A stretch of 17,914 nt of DNA. It comes from Deltaproteobacteria bacterium (lineage in GTDB: Bacteria > Desulfobacterota > Desulfobacteria > Desulfobacterales > SURF-15). This document shows positions 1-6,242 of the stretch, in pieces. The notes beneath the pieces are model-generated. The model did not search any database and was not told the origin of the DNA. It worked only from the letters and a program-made list of their open reading frames with translations. Position 1 is the first letter of the stretch; each line of letters opens with the position of its first letter. Made by a program: the position numbers and the translations under genes. Location of the stretch: assembly GCA_024644775.1 (NCBI GenBank), contig JAHEHB010000054.1, positions 1 through 17,914 on the forward strand, given 5' to 3'.

Positions 1-471
1 TCCTTTGATGACATCTTCCATAACGGTTGTGCCGGTTAACGGGGCCTTTAGCCGAACGACTGCAGTGTCGCTTTTACCCATGCCTTTTTCGCGACAGGTT
101 CCATCGTATTTGGGTTTACCACCGGTTGCCAGTGCTTTTTTTCGCATCGCGTCAAGCGCTTCCGGAGAGCATGTGCAATAGTAGGCATTTCCAGAGTCTA
201 TCAGTTGCTGTGCATAAGATCGATAGATATCCATTCGCTCGGACTGATAGTAGGGTCCTTCGTCCCAATCGATACCGAGCCACTCAAGGGAATCCAGGAT
301 AACATCCACAGCCTCTTGCGTGGAACGGGCAATATCGGTATCTTCGATTCTAAGAACAAATTTGCCTTTTGTGTGCCGTGCATAAAGCCAGTTAAAAACA
401 GCCGTGCGAGCATTCCCCACATGGAGAAAACCAGTGGGGCTCGGCGGAAAGCGTGTTACAATTCGATTCAT
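1..471 (-). CDS. gltX: Glutamyl-tRNA synthetase, N-terminal 157 residues (cut by left edge)
   Basis: Class I aminoacyl-tRNA synthetase that charges tRNA-Glu in the cytoplasm. The reverse strand reads 157 residues without interruption to base 1. The Rossmann-fold entry is visible as [16 protein letters not shown] (residues 8-23), where HVGN is the HIGH-class ATP-binding signature. LRIEDTD follows at 40-46. The zinc-site pattern of bacterial GluRS is present as C99, C101, Y122 and C126, within CTCSPE and KYDGTC; this matches the spacing known from E. coli GluRS. The KMSKS loop and anticodon-binding domain lie outside the window. The start at 471 is chosen because AGGTGA lies just upstream at good spacing; an in-frame GTG at 480 overlaps that site. 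It is transcribed divergently from rpmF. A GlnRS or a glutamyl-Q enzyme is less likely given the zinc site and the synthetase-like insertion. Confidence 0.95.
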   Translation of the reverse strand, partial: MNRIVTRFPPSPTGFLHVGNARTAVFNWLYARHTKGKFVLRIEDTDIARSTQEAVDVILDSLEWLGIDWDEGPYYQSERMDIYRSYAQQLIDSGNAYYCTCSPEALDAMRKKALATGGKPKYDGTCREKGMGKSDTAVVRLKAPLTGTTVMEDVIKG

Positions 472-922
472 ATCATTCACCTAAATCCGGTATTTTCGAT
501 ATCATTTTTTGGATATTCGGTTTTTTCTAAAAAATAGCGCTTTAGAGGCTTTTTTACTCATTTTACTCTCTAAGTATCTGAATAAGTGGTAGTAGTTCAC
601 AAAGTGGTCATACAAGATTCAATAGCCACCTCGTTTTTGATACGGTGCTCGAATTCGAAATATCGTTTTTCACCCGGGTGCCTGAAATTCAAGTTGTATT
701 AATATTTATTAAATAAATTCAAATTGTTATAATACATTTCATTTTTGTCCCTAAATTTATTATTTAATTATCATATAAAAAAATCGAGTACAATGAAACC
801 GCCAAAAAAAAATTTAAAACCCCTTGACAATCCTCTTCAATTCAATTACTAATGACAGAATTTTTAGAAAAGTAATATTTAGAGATTATTTATAATAATA
901 CCAATATATTAGGGGATTACTC
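472..922. promoter_or_regulatory. AT-rich divergent control region between gltX and rpmF
   Basis: A 451-bp stretch with no credible gene. It must hold the outward promoters for gltX (minus) and for the rpmF-led operon (plus). Its middle and right part (about 690-910) is strongly AT-rich. Two perfect 10-bp palindromes lie close together, TCGAATTCGA at 649-658 and CACCCGGGTG at 671-680; they could be operator half-sites, but this is only a guess from symmetry. A TATAAT sequence occurs at 728-733 without a good -35 partner. The best promoter is listed separately at 824-852. Confidence 0.5.
824..852 (+). promoter_or_regulatory. Candidate sigma-70 promoter for the rpmF operon
   Basis: TTGACA (824-829) is a perfect -35 hexamer. 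After a 17-bp spacer comes TACTAA (847-852), a partial -10 match. It points at rpmF, whose start codon is 71 bp past the -10. The preceding A/T tracts (about 775-820) resemble an UP element. No other sequence upstream of rpmF fits as well. The start site is not proven. Confidence 0.5.
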
Positions 923-1102
923 ATGGCTGTACCGAAACGTAAGACATCGAAGTCAAAACGGGATAAAAGACGAACCCATCAAAAAACGACTGTGCCGAAC
1001 CTTTCGACCTGTCCGCAATGTGGAGAGGCCAAATTGCCGCATCACGTATGTCCCAGCTGCGGCAGCTACAAAGGCCGAACCGCTATTGAACTCGAGGACT
1101 AA
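923..1102 (+). CDS. rpmF: Ribosomal protein L32, zinc-ribbon form
   Basis: Small basic protein of the large ribosomal subunit, 59 residues, a normal length for L32. It begins [17 protein letters not shown], the conserved lysine/arginine-rich RNA-binding start of the family, and continues with a zinc ribbon formed by C30-x2-C33 and C43-x2-C46. This is the zinc-containing (C+) version. AGGGGAT at 911-917 serves as the ribosome-binding site. In many bacteria rpmF heads the plsX-fabH-fabD-fabG-acpP lipid operon. Here the next gene, 28 bp downstream on the same strand, is an acyl-CoA dehydrogenase, with fabG and acpP after it, so the link between ribosome and lipid genes is kept but the early lipid genes are absent. 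Confidence 0.96.
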   Translation: MAVPKRKTSKSKRDKRRTHQKTTVPNLSTCPQCGEAKLPHHVCPSCGSYKGRTAIELED

Positions 1103-1130
1103 ACAACAACCTTTGAAGGAAGCAAGTTAA

Positions 1131-2798
1131 ATGACGTTATCAGAAAAACACGAGAGCAGCGAACCGAAAGGTTTAGATGCCGATTCAAGAAAGCTGGTTC
1201 TTGATACCGTTCGACAACTACGAAAAAAGCTTCTTACGAAAGAGAACATTCTCGAATGGGATAAACACGATGTTTTTCCGGAAGATGCCATCCGTAAAAT
1301 GCTGGATCCGGAAATAGGACTTCAGTTGCTTTTTATTCCGGAAGAATATGGCGGTATCGGGGGGGGGGCTCAAGATAGCTGTGCAGTCACCAGAGAGATG
1401 GCAAAAATTTGTCTGGGCGTCGCCACCGCCTTTTTTGCGATTCAGCTGGGTTCGGATCCATTGCTTGTTGCGGGAACTGAACAGCAAAAAGAAAAATGGC
1501 TGGGTGCCATTGCCGATGGAGATGCGCTGGTTGCCTATGCGGTTACCGAGCCGGATGCGGGAAGCAACCTTGCCGCCCTTACCACAACAGCAGATCCGGT
1601 AACAAACGATGATGGACAGATCATCGGCTATGCGATCAATGGAAACAAACAATTCATTTCAACCGGCGGATATGCCGATTTTATCACACTGCTGGCCAAG
1701 GCCCCCGAGGGCCCCACCTTTTTTGTTGTTGAGAAAGACACGAAAGGCTATGTCCGGGGTAAGGGTGAGGAAAAACACGGTATCCGCGCGTCAAACACCT
1801 CAGCACTTTCGTTTTCAGATGCATTCGTTCCCATCGAAAATCTGATAGGGGGCGTTCCTGGAAAAGGTTTGAAGCAAGCCAACGAAGTATTCGGATACAC
1901 CCGCCTCATGGTTGCCTCTATGGCACTGGGAGCCGGCGAAGCCGCATTGGGAATTGCAATCCCCTATGCGAAAGAGCGGATTCAATTCGGTTCACCGCTA
2001 TGCGAAAAACAGGGTTACACCCATAAGTTAATTGTCCCCAACGCCGTAAGACTTGAAGCTGCCGACGCCTTTATCGAAGAAGTCGCACACCGATACGATA
2101 CCGGTGACACCGATATCGAAGTTGAAGGCTCCATCGCCAAGCTGTTTGCCACGGAAGCTGCCAACAAAACGGCAGAAGATTGCATACAAGCACTGGGGGG
2201 ATACGGCTACATCGCCGAATACGAAGTAGAGAAGATCAAGCGGGATGTAAGAATCACCTGCATTTACGAGGGAACCAGCGAAATTCAACAAAACATCATC
2301 AGCACGTTTCGCTGGAAAAAGACACGAAAAACGAAAGGCGAGTATTACCGGTCCATCCAGTCAGAGATGGAACAGTTGAACGAGACCTTCGATGATGTGG
2401 GCTGCAGGTTTTATGCCCTTGCTTCACGTGCGTTAAACGAGGCGATCAACTTGGCCCATGAAAACCGGCTGACGCGAAAGCAATTTGTGATGTTTGCGTT
2501 GGCCGACATGATGACCCATGTGGAAATAGGCGCCAATTTGGCTCGAAAAGCCGCCAGACTCTCAGAATCCGGTGATGCAAAGGCTGAAAAAATAAAGGCC
2601 ATGTCCAGAATCTTTGCCAATGAAACATCCCAGTTAGTGACTCAAAATATTCTAAAAATCATCATGGGAACAGGGATCTTTAACCAAGCATTTGTTTCGG
2701 AATTTATGGAAAAAGTTTCCTACGATGAATTGATCAGCAGCTATGAGAACGTAATCACTGACATGGACCGTGTTGCTGACACGCTGTTTAAGAGGTAA
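1131..2798 (+). CDS. Acyl-CoA dehydrogenase family flavoprotein in a fatty-acid synthesis operon
   Basis: FAD-dependent enzyme of the acyl-CoA dehydrogenase family, which interconverts saturated acyl and 2-enoyl thioesters. It has 555 residues. The N-terminal helical domain is followed by the family flavin signature around AVTEPDAGSN (137-146; N146 stands where the classic pattern has Asp). GIRASNTSALSFSDAFVP lies at 218-234. The second signature, from Q353 to D372 around QALGGYGY, fits the classic pattern fully. IYEGTSEIQ follows, with E380 as the expected catalytic base. About 165 residues after this motif form an extra helical C-terminal region, longer than short-chain dehydrogenases. AAGGA at 1116-1120 precedes the start. 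The stop is only 2 bp from fabG, and the fabG ribosome site overlaps its end, so the two are probably translationally coupled. Family membership is clear; the substrate is not. Its position suggests an acyl-ACP or biosynthetic role (inference). Confidence 0.9.
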   Translation: MTLSEKHESSEPKGLDADSRKLVLDTVRQLRKKLLTKENILEWDKHDVFPEDAIRKMLDPEIGLQLLFIPEEYGGIGGGAQDSCAVTREMAKICLGVATAFFAIQLGSDPLLVAGTEQQKEKWLGAIADGDALVAYAVTEPDAGSNLAALTTTADPVTNDDGQIIGYAINGNKQFISTGGYADFITLLAKAPEGPTFFVVEKDTKGYVRGKGEEKHGIRASNTSALSFSDAFVPIENLIGGVPGKGLKQANEVFGYTRLMVASMALGAGEAALGIAIPYAKERIQFGSPLCEKQGYTHKLIVPNAVRLEAADAFIEEVAHRYDTGDTDIEVEGSIAKLFATEAANKTAEDCIQALGGYGYIAEYEVEKIKRDVRITCIYEGTSEIQQNIISTFRWKKTRKTKGEYYRSIQSEMEQLNETFDDVGCRFYALASRALNEAINLAHENRLTRKQFVMFALADMMTHVEIGANLARKAARLSESGDAKAEKIKAMSRIFANETSQLVTQNILKIIMGTGIFNQAFVSEFMEKVSYDELISSYENVITDMDRVADTLFKR

Positions 2799-2800
2799 CC

Positions 2801-3547
2801 ATGTCGGATAGCGCAAAACGAATCGTTGTCGTTACAGGGGGATCACGAGGTATCGGAAGGGCGATTTGCCTTGTCTTTGCGAGGCCGGACACCCATGTTT
2901 TTTTTAATTACGCAACATCCAAAAAGTCTGCTGAGGAAACCGTAAAGCTGATTTCAGAGGCTGGCGGATCAGCAACGGTAGCATGCGTCAATATTGCTTC
3001 GGGAGCAGAAGTGAAATCGTTTTTCGATGACGTTTTTCGGGCTGCCGGGCGTATCGATATTCTGGTCAATAATGCCGGTATTACCCGGGATGGCCTGATT
3101 GCCATGATGAAGGAAAAAAACTGGGATGACGTCATCGATACGAACCTGAAGGGGGCGTTTCACTGTACGAAAGCGGCAGCCAAAATAATGATCAGACAGC
3201 GGTATGGACGTATCATCAATATTTCTTCGGTTGTCGGCGTCATCGGCAATCCCGGTCAGGCAAACTATGTGGCGTCAAAAGCCGGGATCATTGGTTTAAC
3301 AAAATCGGCCGCAAAGGAGCTGGCCCCTCGAGGAATTACTGCGAATGCCGTCGCTCCGGGGTATGTTGAAACAGACATGACAGCATCCATATCTGAAAAG
3401 GCAAAAACCGCAATGCTTGATCAGATACCGCTTGGTCGACCCGGAACCCCCGAAGATGTGGCAGCCGTTGTGGAGTTTTTAGCATCTGACAGCGCTTCAT
3501 ATATAACTGGACAAGTTATTCATGTTAGCGGTGGTATGTTTATATGA
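2801..3547 (+). CDS. fabG: 3-oxoacyl-[acyl-carrier-protein] reductase
   Basis: NADPH-dependent short-chain dehydrogenase that reduces 3-ketoacyl-ACP in the elongation cycle of fatty-acid synthesis. At 248 residues it has the standard FabG length. The cofactor loop TGGSRGIG is at 12-19, NNAG at 90-93, and the catalytic set is N115 (DTNLKG), S143, Y156 and K160 (YVASK). The S-to-Y spacing of 13 residues matches FabG. The C-terminus ITGQVIHVSGGM is typical. It starts 2 bp after the dehydrogenase stop and is followed after 21 bp by acpP, which argues strongly for the ACP-linked role over a generic short-chain dehydrogenase. Confidence 0.94.
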   Translation: MSDSAKRIVVVTGGSRGIGRAICLVFARPDTHVFFNYATSKKSAEETVKLISEAGGSATVACVNIASGAEVKSFFDDVFRAAGRIDILVNNAGITRDGLIAMMKEKNWDDVIDTNLKGAFHCTKAAAKIMIRQRYGRIINISSVVGVIGNPGQANYVASKAGIIGLTKSAAKELAPRGITANAVAPGYVETDMTASISEKAKTAMLDQIPLGRPGTPEDVAAVVEFLASDSASYITGQVIHVSGGMFI

Positions 3548-3568
3548 TTATGAAAGGAGAGCGTGTTT

Positions 3569-3799
3569 ATGTCGATTGAAGACAAAGTTAAAAAAATCAT
3601 TGCAGAAAAATTGAGCGTTGATTTGGACGAAGTGGTGCCCGAGGCTTCATTCGTGGACGACCTGGGAGCAGACTCACTGGATCTCGTTGAGTTGATCATG
3701 TCGATGGAGGAGGAATTCGATGTAGAGATTCCCGACGAGGAGGCTGAAAAACTGGTGACAGTCGGCGACGCCATCAATTACACAAAAGCAAACTCTTAA
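3569..3799 (+). CDS. acpP: Acyl carrier protein
   Basis: Small acidic carrier that holds growing fatty acyl chains on a 4'-phosphopantetheine arm. It has 76 residues; the attachment serine is S36 in [13 protein letters not shown]. The acidic helix II that binds the Fab enzymes ([23 protein letters not shown]) follows. The ATG at 3569 is preferred over the GTG at 3563 because GGAG (3556-3559) is 9 bp from the ATG but only 3 bp from the GTG. The gene lies 21 bp after fabG. Instead of being followed directly by fabF it is followed 13 bp later by a repeat-like element. Confidence 0.96.
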   Translation: MSIEDKVKKIIAEKLSVDLDEVVPEASFVDDLGADSLDLVELIMSMEEEFDVEIPDEEAEKLVTVGDAINYTKANS

Positions 3800-3812
3800 T
3801 AATACACACAGA

Positions 3813-3958
3813 TGAGCCAATTTCAAAACGTTCCGTTTGCCCAAGGTCAGATCGAAGCTCCCGAACTTTGAGCGGGGCGAGGTATTCTCGCGAAGACGGG
3901 AGAACCTGACGTACCGCCGATGGCGCGAGGTAAAATGGGGTATTTTGAAACCGGCTCA
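3813..3958. mobile_element. 146-bp foldable element with 16-bp terminal inverted repeats (MITE-like)
   Basis: The segment begins TGAGCCAATTTCAAAA (3813-3828) and ends TTTTGAAACCGGCTCA (3943-3958), inverted copies that differ at two positions. Inside lies a nested set of complementary arms: GTCAG (3846-3850) with CTGAC (3906-3910), CTCCCG (3858-3863) with CGGGAG (3897-3902), and GCGAG (3877-3881) with CTCGC (3887-3891), plus a side hairpin CGCC/GGCG (3915-3918, 3922-3925). The dinucleotide GA flanks both ends (3811-3812 and 3959-3960), possibly a short target duplication. No coding frame in it looks real. It sits between acpP and fabF, which are usually adjacent. It could be a non-autonomous mobile element, or a structured RNA that tunes acpP and fabF expression. 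The folding is seen by eye; the class is inferred. Confidence 0.6.
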
Positions 3959-4080
3959 GATAGTTATCGTTCTTTGCGCCGGCAGGTACCCCCCAAGAAA
4001 TGTGATTTTAAAAATCTATTTCTACAGCGGTGCGTTCGGTTTTTGACGTGAAGGCGTATTTTCGGTCAAAAGGGGGTTTT

Positions 4081-5322
4081 TTGAAACGAAGAGTTGTTAT
4101 TACAGGTGTTGGGCTTGTCACGCCGCTTGGCATTGGTGTGCAGGAAACCTGGGATGCACTGTGTGCAGGCAAATCCGGGATTACAGAAATCACCCGGTTT
4201 GACCCGTCTAGCCACGAGACAAAAATCGCTGGAGAGGTCAAAGGATTTAATCCTGAAGATTTTCTTTCCAGAAAAGAAGCACGGCGGACCTCTGAATTTA
4301 TTGCTTATGCCGTTGCCGGGACTCGCATCGCCATTGAGGATGCCGGATTGGTCGTCGATTCTTCCAACGCAGACAGAATCGGAGTCATTACAGGATGCGG
4401 TCTTGGTGGACTCGCTATTTTGGAAGAGAATGTCCAGATGTTGTTTACCAAGGGACCCAGACGGGTCACCCCGTTTTTTATCCCAATGATCATCGGTAAC
4501 ATGGCAGCTGGCATGATCTCGATTCACTTTGGTGCAAAAGGCCCCAATTCTTCGCTTGCCACAGCATGTGCCGCCGGAACCCATGCTGTTGGAGATGCGT
4601 TTAAGATCGTGCAATCCAATTTGGCCGATGCCATGATCACCGGTGGCGTTGAGTCCGTAGTCACCGCCTCTTGTATTGCCGGATTCAACGCAATGAAAGC
4701 GCTGTCTACACGTAACGATGACCCCGAAAAAGCTTCTCGCCCATTTGATCGGGAGCGAGATGGGTTCGTGGTGGGAGAAGGAAGCGGGATTCTGATCATC
4801 GAATCCCTTGAGCATGCGCTTGAGCGTGGTGCAAAAATTTATGCTGAAATAACTGGATTTGGGATGAGCGGAGACGGACACCACATGACCCACCCATCGC
4901 CAAATGGCGAAGGCGCGGCTCGATGTATGCAGGTGGCTTTAGATGATGCTGGTATTACGCACGAAAATGTGGACTACATCAACGCACACGGCACATCCAC
5001 GCCGTTAAACGATCTCTATGAAACCATGGCGATTAAATTGGCATTTAAAGATAAGGCGCATTTGGTTCCCATCAGCTCCACAAAATCGATGACAGGCCAC
5101 CTGCTCGGCGGCGCTGGAGGTATTGAAACGGTTTTCACCGCATTAACGATACACGAGGGGATTATTCCACCGACCATCAATCTGGACAATCCAGACGAAG
5201 AATGTAATCTTGATTATGTTCCCCATGTTGCCCGAAAACAAAACGTTGACATTGCCATGACCAATTCTTTCGGCTTTGGCGGCACCAATGCAACACTCAT
5301 ATTGGAAAAATATAAAACCTGA
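4081..5322 (+). CDS. fabF: 3-oxoacyl-[acyl-carrier-protein] synthase II
   Basis: Condensing enzyme that elongates acyl-ACP with malonyl-ACP. From the TTG at 4081 it has 413 residues, the same as E. coli FabF, beginning (M)KRRVVITGVGLVTPLG. The catalytic triad is C163 (TACAAGTHA), H303 (NAHGTSTPLND) and H340 (KSMTGHLLGGAGG), with K335, all at the positions known for FabF. The C-terminal SFGFGGTNA motif is at 396-404. AAGGGGG at 4070-4076 precedes the TTG with short spacing. An in-frame GTG at 4030 would add 17 residues with no family match. It is probably part of the rpmF-fabG-acpP unit, but 281 bp with the folded element separate it from acpP, so it may have its own control. Confidence 0.95.
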   Translation: MKRRVVITGVGLVTPLGIGVQETWDALCAGKSGITEITRFDPSSHETKIAGEVKGFNPEDFLSRKEARRTSEFIAYAVAGTRIAIEDAGLVVDSSNADRIGVITGCGLGGLAILEENVQMLFTKGPRRVTPFFIPMIIGNMAAGMISIHFGAKGPNSSLATACAAGTHAVGDAFKIVQSNLADAMITGGVESVVTASCIAGFNAMKALSTRNDDPEKASRPFDRERDGFVVGEGSGILIIESLEHALERGAKIYAEITGFGMSGDGHHMTHPSPNGEGAARCMQVALDDAGITHENVDYINAHGTSTPLNDLYETMAIKLAFKDKAHLVPISSTKSMTGHLLGGAGGIETVFTALTIHEGIIPPTINLDNPDEECNLDYVPHVARKQNVDIAMTNSFGFGGTNATLILEKYKT

Positions 5323-5341
5323 GAGGCAATTTCAAAACGTC

Positions 5342-5494
5342 GCGGCTTTTCACGGCGTTTCCATTAAGGGCAGCAGCCTTTATTGCACCAACCTTCCCTG
5401 TTCCATCTGTGCGGAGATGATCGTTAATGCGGGTATTGACAGAATATTTTACCAGTCCGGATATGCGACCCGTTATCTAAAGAAATGCCAATAG
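5342..5494 (+). pseudogene. 3' remnant of a dCMP/deoxycytidylate deaminase gene
   Basis: Fifty codons and a stop read AAFHGVSIKG...LYCTNLPCSICAEMIVNAGIDRIFYQSGYA and match, by recognition of the family, the C-terminal third of zinc-dependent deoxycytidylate deaminases (ComEB/Dcd type). The second zinc motif PCSIC is kept. The first zinc motif (HAE with its glutamate) and the whole N-terminal part are missing: upstream the frame runs into fabF coding sequence in another frame, and no start codon with a ribosome site precedes it. The complete protein is about 150 residues. The gene is therefore a truncated, presumably dead copy. Its place between fabF and nrdR-ribD fits a region where related genomes, as I recall, carry an intact deaminase gene. 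Confidence 0.8.
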
Positions 5495-5546
5495 AGGCTC
5501 AAGTAGATGTCATTGTACTGGATTCCCGTAGTCAGGAGAAGAATTC

Positions 5547-6002
5547 ATGAAATGTCCATTTTGTGGAGAAGTCGACAATAAAGTGATTGATTCTCGTGTA
5601 AGCAAGGATGCCAGTGTGATTCGCCGGCGCCGGGAGTGCTTGCTTTGCAATAGGCGTTTTACAACATACGAACACATTGAAGAAATTCCAATCATGATCG
5701 TAAAGAAAGATGGACGCCGCGAGGTATTTAACCGTGACAAAGTCCGCTCGGGTATGAAAAAAGCTTGTGAAAAACGAAATATCAGCATGAATGTTATCGA
5801 AGAATTTATCGATGAGCTTGAGCGTGACTTAAGGGAAACCGGTGAAAAGGAAATTTTCTCACACATTGTCGGCGAAAAAATTATGGAAAAACTCCACACG
5901 ATAGATGATGTGGCCTATGTTAGATTTGCGTCGGTTTACAGAGAGTTTAAGGATGTAAACGACTTTGTGTCTGAATTAAAAAGCCTTCTAAGTCATAGAT
6001 GA
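5547..6002 (+). CDS. nrdR: Transcriptional repressor NrdR
   Basis: Regulator of ribonucleotide reductase genes that senses ATP/dATP. It has 151 residues, the family's usual length. The N-terminal zinc ribbon uses C3-x2-C6 (MKCPFCG) and C31-x2-C34 (ECLLCNRRF), with the arginine-rich stretch VIRRRRE between them. The ATP-cone domain starts near residue 49 ([22 protein letters not shown]) and runs through [14 protein letters not shown] sequence to [13 protein letters not shown] at the end. AGGAGAAG just upstream is a good ribosome site. nrdR next to riboflavin genes is a widespread bacterial order. I see no convincing NrdR box in the window, and no ribonucleotide reductase gene is present. Confidence 0.96.
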   Translation: MKCPFCGEVDNKVIDSRVSKDASVIRRRRECLLCNRRFTTYEHIEEIPIMIVKKDGRREVFNRDKVRSGMKKACEKRNISMNVIEEFIDELERDLRETGEKEIFSHIVGEKIMEKLHTIDDVAYVRFASVYREFKDVNDFVSELKSLLSHR

Positions 6003-6011
6003 TTGGTTGTT

Positions 6012-6046
6012 TATTTTGGATTTTTGATTTGGGATTATCGAATATC
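6012..6046. repeat. Heptad repeat array A (minus-strand sense)
   Basis: Five consecutive 7-bp units of the GATTTTT type follow one another (TATTTTG, GATTTTT, GATTTGG, GATTATC, GAATATC), starting 10 bp after the nrdR stop. On the other strand they read as the AAATC-type heptads found at 6203-6237 and 16303-16330. Together with array B it brackets the nrdR-ribD gap in inverted orientation. Confidence 0.6.
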
Positions 6047-6076
6047 GAGCAAGGATCCTGGGTTAATTTACTGCAT

Positions 6077-6105
6077 CTGCCAGTTTATCGATACCTCACT
6101 AATAT
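6077..6105 (+). promoter_or_regulatory. Weak candidate promoter for the riboflavin operon
   Basis: CTGCCA (6077-6082), a 17-bp spacer and TAATAT (6100-6105) each match 4 of 6 positions of the sigma-70 hexamers. It lies in the 240-bp nrdR-ribD gap, which otherwise holds only the two heptad arrays. I looked for an FMN riboswitch here and did not see its conserved core. The call rests on weak matches only. Confidence 0.25.
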
Positions 6106-6202
6106 ACTACAAGTTTTTTGTAATTTCTGATTTTATCGTTACGTTTGTTTAAGATTGATCGGTTGTGTGGTGTTCGCCTGTTTACAAATCTACCCGTTTC
6201 TG

Positions 6203-6237
6203 TTGAATCGCAAATCGAAGATTGAAAATCGAAAATG
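6203..6237 (+). repeat. Heptad repeat array B, directly upstream of ribD
   Basis: Five 7-bp units (TTGAATC, GCAAATC, GAAGATT, GAAAATC, GAAAATG) end 5 bp before the chosen ribD start. They occupy the place of a Shine-Dalgarno sequence, and none is visible. The same kind of array lies at the same distance from the rel/spoT start. Confidence 0.65.
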
Positions 6238-6242
6238 ATACG

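Noticed and set aside
205..537. Plus-strand open frame of 110 codons
   Set aside because: Mostly antisense to gltX, whose motifs and zinc residues are clear.
3837..4046. Plus-strand open frame of 69 codons after acpP
   Set aside because: Covers the folded repeat element and has an arginine-rich translation that reflects the hairpin sequence; no ribosome site.
4066..4893. Long open frame (275 codons) on the minus strand
   Set aside because: It lies wholly antisense to fabF, which has every catalytic residue; its translation is cysteine/serine-rich without any recognisable domain.
5496..5501. GGCTCA after the deaminase remnant as the right end of a second foldable element
   Set aside because: Only these six bases match; the rest of the 16-bp end is not there.
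6003..6242. FMN riboswitch upstream of ribD
   Set aside because: The riboflavin genes made it worth looking for, but the conserved core sequences of the RFN element are not visible here or in the gap before ribBA.
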